A stretch of DNA of 55,009 nt from assembly GCA_937975725.1 (NCBI GenBank), contig CALJUL010000108.1, positions 1 to 55,009 on the forward strand. Direction: 5' to 3'. Under the pieces are notes generated by a model. The model was given only the letters and a program-made list of their open reading frames with translations, searched no databases and had not been told where the DNA came from. The DNA comes from an uncultured Pseudoxanthomonas sp. GTDB lineage: Bacteria; Pseudomonadota; Gammaproteobacteria; Xanthomonadales; Xanthomonadaceae. The position numbers were made by a program, and so were the translations under genes. This document shows, one piece after another, positions 27,025 through 35,868 of the stretch (position 1 is the stretch's first letter; each line of letters starts with the position of its first letter).

Positions 27025-28407
27025 TCAGCGCCCCGCCAGCGCGCGCGCCTGTTCCAGTTCCACCTTCAGGCTGCTGGCGAGTTCCTCGCGCTTGACCTCG
27101 AACTGCTGCTCGCGCGCCAGGTCCTTCACCGTCACCGCACCGCGCGCCAGTTCGTCCTCGCCGGCCAGCACGACGAAGCGGATGCCGGCGCGCGAGGCGT
27201 ACTGGAACTGCTTGGCCAGCTTGCGCGCTTCCATCTGCACTTCGGTGTTGATGCCGGCCGCGCGCAGGCGGCGGGCGATGTCCAGCGCTTCGGCGAGTTG
27301 CGCCTCGTCCATCAGCGCCACCAGCGCCTGCACGCTGCTCTCGTCGACGCCGGCGATCAGCCCGGCCTCGCGCAGTTGCCAGAACAGCCGGGTCAGGCCG
27401 ATGGAGATGCCCACGCCGGGCAGCTTGGACTTGGTGTAGTGGCTGGCCAGGTCCTCGTAGCGGCCGCCGGAGCAGATCGAGCCGATCTGCGGGTAGCCGT
27501 CCAGTTGTGTCTCGTAGACGGTGCCGGTGTAGTAGTCCAGGCCGCGGGCGATGGAAAAGTTCAGGCAATACGCACTTTCCGGCACGCCCAGCGCCTTGAC
27601 CAGTTCCAGCACTTCGCGCAGTTCGGCGATGCCCTGCTCGAAGGTGTCGCTGCCCTGCCCCAGCGCGTCCAGCCGGGCCAGCGCGTCGGCGTGGCCGGTG
27701 CTGCGCACGGCGACGAAGTCGAGGATGCGGTCGACCGCCTCGGCGGACATGCCGAAGCCTTCGCCGGTCAGCGTCTCGCGCACGTAGTCGGCGCCGCGCT
27801 TGTCCAGCTTGTCCACTTCGCGCAGCACCAGCGCCTGCTGCTCGCCGTCGGTGACGCCCTGCGCCTCGAAGAAGCCGCGCATCAGCTTGCGGTTGTTCAA
27901 CTGGATGGTGAAGTCGCCGATGCCCAGGTCGCTGAACACCGCGTGGATCACCGCCAGGATCTCGGCATCGAAGCGCACGCTCAGCGCGTCCTTGCCGATC
28001 ACGTCGATGTCGCACTGGTAGAACTCGCGGAAGCGGCCGCGCTGGGCGCGCTCGCCGCGGTAGACGCGCTGGATCTGGTAGCGGCGGAACGGGAAGGTCA
28101 GTTCGTGCTCGTGCTCGGCCACGTAGCGGGCCAGCGGCACGGTCAGGTCGAAGCGCAGCGCCAGTTCCGGCAGGCCCTCGCCCTCCTTCGCCAGCGCGCC
28201 GGTGGATTGCACGAAGTACACCTGCCGCTCGGTCTCGCCGCCGGACTTGGTCAGCAGGGTCTCGGACAGCTCGAACACCGGCGTCTCCACCGGCAGGAAG
28301 CCGAAGCGCTCGTAGTTCCGGCGGATGGTGTCCAGCATGCGCTGGAAGGCGATCTGCTCGCGCGGGAGCAGTTCCATGACGCCAGGCGGGGTACGGGGCT
28401 TGATCAA
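27025..28407 (-). CDS. hisS: Histidyl-tRNA synthetase
   Basis: A 460-residue class II synthetase. Motif 2 lies in FRRYQIQRVYRGERAQRGRF. The histidine-binding block is ARGLDYYTGTVYE, and motif 3 is in GVGISIGLTRLFW. A C-terminal anticodon-binding domain follows. The start is TTG, chosen because homologues begin with the same KPRTPPG run. The ammonia-lyase gene follows with one base between stop and start, so the two are read together, which links histidine charging with histidine-like turnover. Confidence 0.96.
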   Translation of the reverse strand: MIKPRTPPGVMELLPREQIAFQRMLDTIRRNYERFGFLPVETPVFELSETLLTKSGGETERQVYFVQSTGALAKEGEGLPELALRFDLTVPLARYVAEHEHELTFPFRRYQIQRVYRGERAQRGRFREFYQCDIDVIGKDALSVRFDAEILAVIHAVFSDLGIGDFTIQLNNRKLMRGFFEAQGVTDGEQQALVLREVDKLDKRGADYVRETLTGEGFGMSAEAVDRILDFVAVRSTGHADALARLDALGQGSDTFEQGIAELREVLELVKALGVPESAYCLNFSIARGLDYYTGTVYETQLDGYPQIGSICSGGRYEDLASHYTKSKLPGVGISIGLTRLFWQLREAGLIAGVDESSVQALVALMDEAQLAEALDIARRLRAAGINTEVQMEARKLAKQFQYASRAGIRFVVLAGEDELARGAVTVKDLAREQQFEVKREELASSLKVELEQARALAGR

Positions 28408-28533
28408 GCGGGCAACTCCGGCATACGTGAGTCCCGCATTTTACGTGGCTTGCCGCACGGTCCGCAGCTTTCCGCCCGCGGCGGCGGCCCCGCGGGGCGC
28501 ATCCGCCGCCGGATGCGCATGCGCCCCCGGGTA

Positions 28534-28562
28534 TTGCCGCGGCGCGGTGCGTTCACTACAAT
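28534..28562 (+). promoter_or_regulatory. Promoter of tRNA-Pro
   Basis: TTGCCG (28534-28539) and TACAAT (28557-28562) are separated by exactly 17 bases, and the mature tRNA begins 13 bases further on. This is a good sigma-70-type promoter. Confidence 0.8.
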
Positions 28563-28574
28563 GGCGCGCTCAGT

Positions 28575-28651
<77 letters not shown>

Positions 28652-28749
28652 ATCTGAATCGCATGACGACACCGGCCCCGTGCCGGTGTTCGTCTTTCCG
28701 GCCACCGCATCCGCCACATCGTTCCGGCGGGACCCGGCGAGGAGTTCCC

Positions 28750-29994
28750 ATGGCAACCCCCGCCCCGATGGACGCGCGCAACGGGCGCTGGCTCGTTCTG
28801 GCCGGCATCCTGCTGGCCGCGTTCAACCTGCGCACCGCGGTGACCTCGCTGACGCCGCTGCTGGACGTGCTGGGCGAGGCGTTCGGCTTCGGCTCCACCA
28901 TGGCCGGGGTACTGGGCATGGCGCCGACCGCGGCCTTCGCCCTGGCCGGGGTGCTGACGCCGGCGCTGGGCCACCGCGCCGGCCTGGAGCGCACCGCGCT
29001 GCTGGCGATGGCGCTGGCCGCCGCCGGGTTGCTGGCGCGCGCGCTGGCCGGCGGCACCAGCGGGCTGCTGGCCGCCAACACCGTGGCCCTGATCGGCATG
29101 GGGATCGGCAACGTCGTGCTGCCGCCGCTGGTCAAGCGCTATTTCGCCGACCGCGTGGGCGCGGTCAGCAGCGCCTACATCACCGTGCTGCAACTGGGCA
29201 CGGTGCTGCCGGCGCTGGCGGCGGTGCCGCTGGCCGACGCCGCGGGCTGGCGCGTTTCGCTGGGCGCGTGGGCGCTGGTGGCGGTCGCCGCCGCGCTGCC
29301 GTGGATCGCGGTGCTGCACAAGGAGCGCCAGGCCGGCACCCCCCTGGCCCGGCTGCACGACGCCGCCGTGCGCCCCGGCGACGAAGCCCCGGAACTGGCC
29401 GCGTCCGCGCCGGCCGGGCGGGTCTGGCGCACGTCGCTGGGCTGGGGCATGGCGCTGATGTTCGGCATGACCTCGCTGATCTCCTATGCGGTGTTCACCT
29501 GGCTGCCGCGGCTGATGGTCGAAGCCGGCGCCAGCCGCGCCTTCGGCGGCACCATGCTGGCGCTGTTCTCGGCGCTCGGCCTGGTCAGCGCGCTGACCAT
29601 GCCGGCGCTGGCCACGCGCCTGCGCAATCCGTTCGTGCTGGTGCTGGTCTGTTCGCTGGCCTACCTGGCCGCGTTCGCCGGCCTGTTGTGGGCGCCGATG
29701 CGCGCGCCGGTGCTGTGGGTGGTCCTGCTGGGCCTGGGGCCAAGCACGTTCCCGCTGACGCTGACCCTGATCAACCTGCGCACGCGCACGCCGCAGGGCT
29801 CGGCAGCACTGTCGGGCTTCATGCAGGGCGTGGGCTACAGCCTGAGCTGCCTGGGGCCGCTGCTGTTCGGCTGGCTGCACGCGCGCACCGGCGGGTGGCA
29901 GGCGTCGTTCGCGTTCCTGCTGCTGTGCGTGGGCCTGGTGCTGGTCGGCGCGTGGTTCGCGTGCCGGCCGCGGCTGCTGGAAGACTGCTGGTAG
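28750..29994 (+). CDS. MFS transporter, CynX/NimT type
   Basis: A 414-residue membrane protein with 12 predicted membrane segments. The start follows GGAG by five bases. The N-terminal FNLRTAVTSLTPLLDVLGEA and the segment VLPPLVKRYFADRVGAVSSAY with conserved PPLVKR/FADR are typical of the cyanate/nitroimidazole (CynX/NimT) branch of the major facilitator superfamily. Its stop lies ten bases from the convergent proA stop. Substrate unknown; no cyanase gene is nearby. Confidence 0.85.
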   Translation: MATPAPMDARNGRWLVLAGILLAAFNLRTAVTSLTPLLDVLGEAFGFGSTMAGVLGMAPTAAFALAGVLTPALGHRAGLERTALLAMALAAAGLLARALAGGTSGLLAANTVALIGMGIGNVVLPPLVKRYFADRVGAVSSAYITVLQLGTVLPALAAVPLADAAGWRVSLGAWALVAVAAALPWIAVLHKERQAGTPLARLHDAAVRPGDEAPELAASAPAGRVWRTSLGWGMALMFGMTSLISYAVFTWLPRLMVEAGASRAFGGTMLALFSALGLVSALTMPALATRLRNPFVLVLVCSLAYLAAFAGLLWAPMRAPVLWVVLLGLGPSTFPLTLTLINLRTRTPQGSAALSGFMQGVGYSLSCLGPLLFGWLHARTGGWQASFAFLLLCVGLVLVGAWFACRPRLLEDCW

Positions 29995-30003
29995 CGGGCG
30001 GCC

Positions 30004-31269
30004 TCAGCCCCGCAGCAGGTCCGGGTGCCGCACCTGGCCTTCGCCGCGCACCACGAAGCGCTCCACCGTCAGCGCCTCCAGCCCCATCGGTCCGTAGGAA
30101 TGCAGGCGCGTGGTCGAGATGCCGATCTCCGCGCCCAACCCCAGTTCGCCGCCGTCGGAGAAGCGCGAGGACGCGTTGACCATCACCACGGCCGAGCGCA
30201 ACGCGTTGACGAAGGCTTCGGCACGCGTCGCGTCGCGGGTGACGATGACTTCGGTGTGGTCGGAGGTGTAGCGGTGCACGTGGGCGATGGCGGCGTCCAG
30301 GTCGTCGACCACGCGCACCGCCAGGATCAGGTCGAGGAATTCGGCGGCGTAGTCGTCCTCGTCGGCCGCCGCCGCGTCCGGCACCAGCGCCCTGCCTGCT
30401 TCGTCCATGCGCAACTCCACGCCGCGCGCGCGCAGCGCCGCCGCCGCGCGCGGCAGGAACTGCGCGGCGACGTCGCGGTGGACCAGCAGCGTTTCCAGCG
30501 CGTTGCAGGCCGAGGGGCGCGAGACCTTGCCGTCCAGCAGCAGGTCCAGCGCCAGGTCCAGGTCGGCGCCGGCGTCCACGTACTGGTGGCAGACGCCCTT
30601 GTAGTGCTTGATCACCGGCACGCGCGCGTGTTCGGCGACGAAGCGGATCAGCCCTTCGCCGCCGCGCGGGATCGCCAGGTCGACGATGTCGTTGAGCTGG
30701 ATCAGTTCCAGGATGGTTTCGCGCCGCAGGTCCTCGACCAGGGTCAGCACCGCCTCGGGCAGGCCGGCCTCGCGCAGCGCGCGCCGCAGCGAGGCGGCGA
30801 TGGCGGTGTTGGAATGGATGGCTTCCGAACCGCCGCGCAGGATCACCGCGTTGCCGGCCTTCAGGCACAGCGCGGCCGCGTCGGCGGTGACGTTGGGGCG
30901 CGCCTCGTAGACCATCGCGATCACCCCCAGCGGCACGCGCACGCGCTCCACGTGGATGCCGTTGGGGCGGTCGTAGGCGCGGGTCACCTGGCCGACCGGG
31001 TTCGGCAGCTCCGCCACTTCGCGCACGGCGTCGGCGATGCCGCGCAGGCGCTTGGCGTCCAGCCGCAGCCGGTCGAGCATGGCGGCGCCGGTGCCCTTGG
31101 CCGCGGCGGCCTCCATGTCCCGCGCATTGGCGGCCAGGATCGCCGCCTCGTCGGCCAGCAGCGCATCGGCCATGGCGCGCAGCAGGGCGTTCTTGGCATC
31201 GGTCGGCAAGGTGGCGATGGCCTGCGCGGCGTCGCGGCATTGCAGGGCCAGGGTCTTGATGTCGGTCAT
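30004..31269 (-). CDS. proA: Gamma-glutamyl phosphate reductase
   Basis: A 421-residue aldehyde dehydrogenase-fold enzyme that reduces gamma-glutamyl phosphate to glutamate semialdehyde with NADPH, the second step of proline synthesis. Marks are GVIAMVYEARPNVT, LKAGNAVILRGGSEA, the catalytic Cys region RPSACNALET, and NASSRFSDGGELGLGAEIG near the end. It follows proB and is the last gene of the arginine/proline block; the convergent MFS gene ends next to it. Confidence 0.96.
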   Translation of the reverse strand: MTDIKTLALQCRDAAQAIATLPTDAKNALLRAMADALLADEAAILAANARDMEAAAAKGTGAAMLDRLRLDAKRLRGIADAVREVAELPNPVGQVTRAYDRPNGIHVERVRVPLGVIAMVYEARPNVTADAAALCLKAGNAVILRGGSEAIHSNTAIAASLRRALREAGLPEAVLTLVEDLRRETILELIQLNDIVDLAIPRGGEGLIRFVAEHARVPVIKHYKGVCHQYVDAGADLDLALDLLLDGKVSRPSACNALETLLVHRDVAAQFLPRAAAALRARGVELRMDEAGRALVPDAAAADEDDYAAEFLDLILAVRVVDDLDAAIAHVHRYTSDHTEVIVTRDATRAEAFVNALRSAVVMVNASSRFSDGGELGLGAEIGISTTRLHSYGPMGLEALTVERFVVRGEGQVRHPDLLRG

Positions 31270-31337
31270 GCGCTTTCCCGTTGCCGCGCCCGCGGCGCGG
31301 GCGCTGTTGGTCGAATCCGCCGTCGTCCGGCCTGCCG

Positions 31338-32483
31338 CTACAGGATCACCAGGTCGTCGCGGTGGATCACGTTCTCGCCGTAGGTGTAGCCGAGTATGCC
31401 CTCGATCTCGCGCGAATGGCGGCGCGCGATGCGGCGGATGTCCATCGCCGAATACTGCGCCACGCCGCGCGCGATGCGCTGGTCGCCACGATGGTCGCGC
31501 AGCACCACTTCCACCATGTCGCCGCGGCGGAAGTCGCCCTCGGCCGTCGCCACGCCGCCGGGCAGCAGCGAGGCGCCCTTGCCGGCCAGCGCGGCGGCGG
31601 CGCCGGCGTCGACGACGATCGCGCCGGCTTCCACCGGCACGTTGCGCAGCCAGTACTTGCGCGCAGCCAGCCGGTTCTGCGACGGCCGGAAGCGCGTGCC
31701 CAGCAGCACGCCGCGCGACAGCGCGGCCACCGTCTCGGCGCGGGTGCCGTTGAACAGGAAGGTCTCGATGCCGGCGGCGGCAGCCTTGGCGGCGGCTTCC
31801 AACTTGGTGTGCATGCCGCCGGTGCCCACGCCGCTGCCGGCGCCGCCGGCCATGGCGAAGAACTCCGGCGTCAGCGCCTCCACTTCCAGGATCGGCCGCG
31901 CGTCGGCATGGGTGCGCGGGTTGGCGGTGTGGAAGCCGTCGATGTCGGTGGCGATGAACAAGGCGTCGGCGTCGGCCAGCGCGGCGACCACCGCGGCCAG
32001 GTTGTCGTTGTCACCCAGCTTCAGTTCGTCCACCGAGACGGTGTCGTTCTCGTTCACCACCGGCAGCGCGCCCAGCGCCAGCAGTTCCTGCAGGGTGGCG
32101 CGCGCGTTGAGATAGCGGCGGCGGTTGCGCAGGTCGTCGTGGGTCAGCAGCACCTGCGCGACCGGGCGCTCGAAGAAGCGCTGCCACAGGCCGATCAGTT
32201 GCGCCTGGCCCAGCGCCGCCAGTGCCTGCCGCTCCGCCATGGCGGCGCCGGCCTGCGGCCGGCGGTGCAGCATGCCGCGCCCGGCGGCGACCGCGCCGGA
32301 GGACACGATGACCAACTCCTTCCCCGCCGCGATGCTCGACGAGACGAACTGCGCCAGGTTCAGTGCGTGGCGCGGACTGAGGCCGTCGCCGTCGGCGGCG
32401 AGCAGGCTGCTGCCGACCTTCAGCACGGCACGCTTCCAGTTCGGCAGGGCCTGTTCGGCGAAGGGTTGAGGGGCGTGGTTCAT
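31338..32483 (-). CDS. proB: Glutamate 5-kinase
   Basis: A 381-residue amino-acid kinase that phosphorylates glutamate in proline synthesis. The N-terminal kinase domain has VLKVGSSLL, VSSGAVAAGR, VNENDTVS and GTGGMHTKLEAA. The last roughly 100 residues (from GAIVVDAGAAAAL) form a PUA domain, the long bacterial form. Proline feedback is expected from the family. It is separated from proA by 68 bases and preceded by a YciI gene. Confidence 0.96.
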   Translation of the reverse strand: MNHAPQPFAEQALPNWKRAVLKVGSSLLAADGDGLSPRHALNLAQFVSSSIAAGKELVIVSSGAVAAGRGMLHRRPQAGAAMAERQALAALGQAQLIGLWQRFFERPVAQVLLTHDDLRNRRRYLNARATLQELLALGALPVVNENDTVSVDELKLGDNDNLAAVVAALADADALFIATDIDGFHTANPRTHADARPILEVEALTPEFFAMAGGAGSGVGTGGMHTKLEAAAKAAAAGIETFLFNGTRAETVAALSRGVLLGTRFRPSQNRLAARKYWLRNVPVEAGAIVVDAGAAAALAGKGASLLPGGVATAEGDFRRGDMVEVVLRDHRGDQRIARGVAQYSAMDIRRIARRHSREIEGILGYTYGENVIHRDDLVIL

Positions 32484-32492
32484 CGGGGCGCC

Positions 32493-32750
32493 TCAGCGGG
32501 TGTTCCACTCGTACACGGTGAGGACGGACGCGCCGCCGGTAGCCAGCGGATCGCGCGCGACGATGGCGCGCGCTTCGTCCAGCGAGGCGACGCCGGTCAG
32601 CACGTAGGCGCCGCCGGACTTGTCGCTGAAACCGCCGGTAAGTTCCAGCAGGCCCTGTTCGCGCAGCCCGTCGAGGAACGCCAGGTGCGGCGCGATCGCC
32701 GCCTCGCTGAAGTCCGGTCCGCGCATGGCCATTACCAGGTATCGCTTCAT
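32493..32750 (-). CDS. YciI-family small protein
   Basis: An 85-residue ferredoxin-like-fold protein starting MKRYLVMAMRGPD. It has HLAFLDGLREQG and GGFSDKSGGAYVL, then the conserved ARAIVARDPLATGG segment and a YEW ending. YciI proteins have a His-Asp pair and are often found near metabolic genes; no general function is established. It lies between argH and proB, with a palindrome pair upstream. Confidence 0.8.
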   Translation of the reverse strand: MKRYLVMAMRGPDFSEAAIAPHLAFLDGLREQGLLELTGGFSDKSGGAYVLTGVASLDEARAIVARDPLATGGASVLTVYEWNTR

Positions 32751-32778
32751 TGCTTCCGCATCCTTCAGCGTCGATGTG

Positions 32779-32846
32779 TGTAGGAGGGGCTTCAGCCCCG
32801 ACCGCGGAATCAGGGGAGAACAGTCGGGGCTGAAGCCCCTCCTACA
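32779..32846. repeat. Inverted pair of GTAGGAGGGGC palindromes after argH
   Basis: TGTAGGAGGGGCTTCAGCCC at 32779 (to 32802) and its reverse complement at 32823-32846, with 20 bases between. The right copy ends two bases from the argH stop. Any readthrough from arg into yciI-proBA must cross this hairpin. Confidence 0.8.
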
Positions 32847-32848
32847 GG

Positions 32849-34144
32849 TCAGGCCAGTGCGTCCCAGCGTGTGCGCAACTCGTCCAGCCGCAGGTCGGCG
32901 GCGGCGCCGGGCGACGTGCGCGCGGCCAGGCTGCCTTCCGGCGTGCGCCCCTGCCCGGCCGTGTCCGCCGACGCCGCCGCGGCCTTGTAGGCTTCGCGGA
33001 ACGGCACGCCGGCCACGGCGGCTTCCACCGCCACGTCGGTGGCGTACATGCCCGAGTCGATGGCCGCGCGCAGCCGCTCCGGCCGCCATTCCAGGTTGGC
33101 CAGCAGCGCCGGCAGCAGTTCCAGCGCCGCCAGGCCGCGGCCGAAGCCGTGGAAGATCGCGCCCTTGCTGGCCTGGAGGTCGCGGTGGTAGCCGGACGGC
33201 AGCGACAGCAACTGCTCGATCTCGGTGCGCGCGGCCGCCACGCTGGCGTGGGTGGCGCGCATCAGTTCGATCACGTCCGGATTGCGCTTGTTCGGCATGA
33301 TCGAACTGCCGGTGGTGTACTGCGCCGGCAGCGCGACGAAGCCGAACTCGGCGCTGGTGAACAGCGACAGGTCCCAGGCGATGCGGCGCAGGTCCAGGGT
33401 GGCGCCGCCCAGCGCTTCCAGCGCGGCCAGCTCGAACTTGCCGCGCGAGAGCTGCGCGTAGATCGGGCTGACCTGCATCCGGGCGAAGCCGAGCGCCGCG
33501 GTGGTGTGCTCGCGGTCCAGCTTGAGGTTGACGCCGTAGCCGGCGGCGGTGCCCAACGGGTTGGCGTCGACCAGCTTCAGCGTGTCGCGCGCGCGCGCGG
33601 CGTTGTCGATGAAGGCTTCCGCCCAGCCGGCCCACCACATGCCCGCGGACGACACCACGGCGCGCTGGATGTGGGTGTAGCCGGGCACCGGCAGGTCGCG
33701 TTCGGCCTGCGCGCGGTCCAGCGCCACCTTGGCGACCTCGCGCGACAGCACCGCCACGCGCGCCAGCTTTTCCTTCAGCCACAGCCGCGTGGCGACCAGG
33801 ATCTGGTCGTTGCGGCTGCGGCCGGTGTGGATCTTGCGGCCGGCGTCGCCCAGGCGTTCGGTCAGCCGCGCCTCGATGGCCGAATGGCCGTCCTCGTAGC
33901 GCTCGTCCAGGACGAAATCGCCGCGGCGGAAGTCTTCGGCCAGTTGCGCCAGTTCGCGCTTCAGGCCGGCCAGTTCGTCGCCGGACAGGATGCCGATGCG
34001 CTGCAGCCCTTCCGCGTGCGCCGTGCTGGCCTGGATGTCGTGCAGGAAGAATTCGCGGTCCAGCAGCACGTCGTCGCCGGCCAGGAAGCGCTGGATCTCC
34101 GCGTCCACTGCCACGCCGGGTTTTTGCCACAGCAGGTCGCTCAT
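32849..34144 (-). CDS. argH: Argininosuccinate lyase
   Basis: A 431-residue fumarase/aspartase-superfamily enzyme that splits argininosuccinate into arginine and fumarate. Conserved runs are HTGRSRNDQIL, HIQRAVVSSAGMW, the signature GSSIMPNKRNPD and the N-terminal DEDGHSAIE-like ERYEDGHSAIEARL. It lies 139 bases from argC, a gap filled by an inverted heptad-repeat element. Confidence 0.96.
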   Translation of the reverse strand: MSDLLWQKPGVAVDAEIQRFLAGDDVLLDREFFLHDIQASTAHAEGLQRIGILSGDELAGLKRELAQLAEDFRRGDFVLDERYEDGHSAIEARLTERLGDAGRKIHTGRSRNDQILVATRLWLKEKLARVAVLSREVAKVALDRAQAERDLPVPGYTHIQRAVVSSAGMWWAGWAEAFIDNAARARDTLKLVDANPLGTAAGYGVNLKLDREHTTAALGFARMQVSPIYAQLSRGKFELAALEALGGATLDLRRIAWDLSLFTSAEFGFVALPAQYTTGSSIMPNKRNPDVIELMRATHASVAAARTEIEQLLSLPSGYHRDLQASKGAIFHGFGRGLAALELLPALLANLEWRPERLRAAIDSGMYATDVAVEAAVAGVPFREAYKAAAASADTAGQGRTPEGSLAARTSPGAAADLRLDELRTRWDALA

Positions 34145-34168
34145 GGCGAGGCCTCCACGGAAAGAGAC

Positions 34169-34267
34169 GGGACCGGGGACCGGGGACCGGGAACCGCGGA
34201 GAGTCGATTGCGAACCACCGAAGCCGCACAGCGCTTTTCCGGGCCCCGGGCCCCGGGGCCCCGGTCC
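34169..34267. repeat. Heptad-repeat inverted element A (argC-argH gap)
   Basis: The left side holds four heptads, GGGACCG three times then GGAACCG (34169-34196). The right side holds four heptads of CGGGCCC type, ending CCGGTCC (34240-34267). They are roughly inverted copies of each other around a unique centre that contains AGCGCTTTTC (34230-34239). The same core and the same plan, with different heptads, occur at 40021-40136. Confidence 0.7.
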
Positions 34268-34283
34268 CGAACAAATTCGACCT

Positions 34284-35246
34284 TCATGCTGCCTCCTCCA
34301 TCGGAATCCCGGTCAATTCGCCATACCCCAGCGCAAGGTTGAGGTTCTGCATCGCCTGCGTCGCCGCGCCCTTGAGCAGGTTGTCCAGCGTGGACACCAC
34401 CACCAGCCGCTTGCCGCCCGGCGCCAGGGTGAAGCCGCCGATCTCCACGCCGTGACGACCGGCGATGCGGCTGACCCACGGTGCTTCGTCGATCACCCGC
34501 ACCAGCGGTTCGCCGGCATAGCGCTCGCGGTACAGCGCGCGGATCTCGTCCAGCTTCGCCGGCTGCTGCAACCACAGGTTGATCGTCATGGTGATGCCGC
34601 GGAAATGCGGGGCCACGTGCGGCATGAACTCCACCGGCACGCCCAGGTGGCAACCGACCTCGCGCTCGTGCATGTGATCGGCCAATGCGTAGGGCATCAG
34701 GTTGTCGCGCAGCAGTTCGGGATCGTTCTTGTCCGACGGCGTGGTGCCCGCGCCGGAATAGCCGGACACGCCGAAGCACTGCGGCGGCCCGGCCAGGCGC
34801 TCCAGCAGCGGCGTGATCGCCAGTTGCATGGCGGTGGCGTAGCAGCCGGGATTGCTGATGCGCTTCTGGCCGGCGTAGCGGCCGCGGGTCAGTTCCGGCA
34901 GGCCGTAGTACCAGGCGGGGTCGAAGCGGTAATCGGCCGACAGGTCCACGATCACGGTCTGCGGCGCCTGCGCGTCGAGCGCTTCCACGTAGGCGCCCGC
35001 CTTGCCGTTGGGCAGGGCCAGCACCACCGCGTCCGCGCCCTTGGCCGCCGCCGCGGCGGGGTCCAGGTTCTCGTAGCGCAGTTCGCCCGCGTAGGCGTCG
35101 TTGTGGTCGGCCACGCGCTGGCCGTCCAGCTCGCGCGAGGAGACGAACGCCAGTTCCAGCCCCGGATGGCGGGCGACCAGCCTGATCAGTTCCGCGCCGG
35201 TATGGCCGCGGGCGCCGACAATGCCGAGGGTCTTCTTGGTTGTCAT
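34284..35246 (-). CDS. argC: N-acetyl-gamma-glutamyl-phosphate reductase
   Basis: A 320-residue NADPH enzyme for the third step of arginine synthesis. The N-terminus has LGIVGARGHTGAELIRL. The catalytic Cys is in the signature RISNPGCYATAMQLAI, and SGYSGAGTTPSDKND and VAPHFRGITMT follow. The start is the ATG that overlaps the preceding GNAT gene by four bases (ATGA). Confidence 0.96.
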   Translation of the reverse strand: MTTKKTLGIVGARGHTGAELIRLVARHPGLELAFVSSRELDGQRVADHNDAYAGELRYENLDPAAAAAKGADAVVLALPNGKAGAYVEALDAQAPQTVIVDLSADYRFDPAWYYGLPELTRGRYAGQKRISNPGCYATAMQLAITPLLERLAGPPQCFGVSGYSGAGTTPSDKNDPELLRDNLMPYALADHMHEREVGCHLGVPVEFMPHVAPHFRGITMTINLWLQQPAKLDEIRALYRERYAGEPLVRVIDEAPWVSRIAGRHGVEIGGFTLAPGGKRLVVVSTLDNLLKGAATQAMQNLNLALGYGELTGIPMEEAA

Positions 35247-35866
35247 GCGGGTTCCTGTCCGTGCTGTTGCAGCATGGCCTGCAGGTTCCGCTCCACGGCG
35301 GGCCATTCGCTGTCGATGATGGAGAAGACGACCGTGTCGCGCGGGCTGCCGTCGGCGTGGCGCCGATGGTTGCGCAACACGCCGTCCTGCTTGGCACCGA
35401 GCCTGGCGATGGCCGCGCGCGAGCGGTGGTTGAACCAACTGGTCTCGAACACCACGCTGATGCAGCCCAGCGCACCGAAGGCGTGCGCCAGCAGCAACCG
35501 CTTGGCGTCGGTGTTGACGCCGGTGCGCTGCACGCGCGGGACGTACCAGGTGTAGCCGATGCACAGCGTGGGCACGTCCGGTTCCAGCCGGTAGTAGCGG
35601 GTGCTGCCCACCACCGCGCCCTGCGCGTCGCGCACCACGAACGGCAGCACGCGCCCCTGCGCCTGCGCCGCCTGCGCCTCCCGCACGTAGGCTTCGGCGC
35701 CCTCGGCGGTGGGCACGCTGGTGAACCACAGCCGCGAGAGCGCGTCGCCGGCCAGCGCGGCGCGCAGCTCCGGCACGTGCGCCGGCGCCATCGGCTCCAG
35801 GCGCGCGTGCCGCCCGGCGAGGACGGGCGCCTCGCGCCAGGCCGGCGGCAGCGGCGTGTCGGCCAT
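35243..35866 (-). CDS. RimJ/RimL-type GNAT acetyltransferase in the arg operon
   Basis: A 207-residue GNAT protein. The acetyl-CoA-binding core is at VPRVQRTGVNTDAKRLLLAH, followed by FETSWFNHRSRAAIARLGAK, typical of the RimJ/RimL subfamily, and a C-terminal segment with DTVVFSIIDSEWP. It is coupled on both sides: two bases after the NAGS/kinase gene and overlapping argC by four bases. Its acceptor is unknown. Placement suggests an accessory role in acetyl-intermediate or amino-acid metabolism, but protein or small-molecule acetylation cannot be told apart. Confidence 0.8.
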   Translation of the reverse strand: MADTPLPPAWREAPVLAGRHARLEPMAPAHVPELRAALAGDALSRLWFTSVPTAEGAEAYVREAQAAQAQGRVLPFVVRDAQGAVVGSTRYYRLEPDVPTLCIGYTWYVPRVQRTGVNTDAKRLLLAHAFGALGCISVVFETSWFNHRSRAAIARLGAKQDGVLRNHRRHADGSPRDTVVFSIIDSEWPAVERNLQAMLQQHGQEPA

Positions 35867-35868
35867 GC

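Noticed and set aside
34141..35475. Alternative 444-codon minus-strand frame over argC
   Set aside because: It is a different frame from the well-conserved ArgC and reads through the heptad-repeat element.
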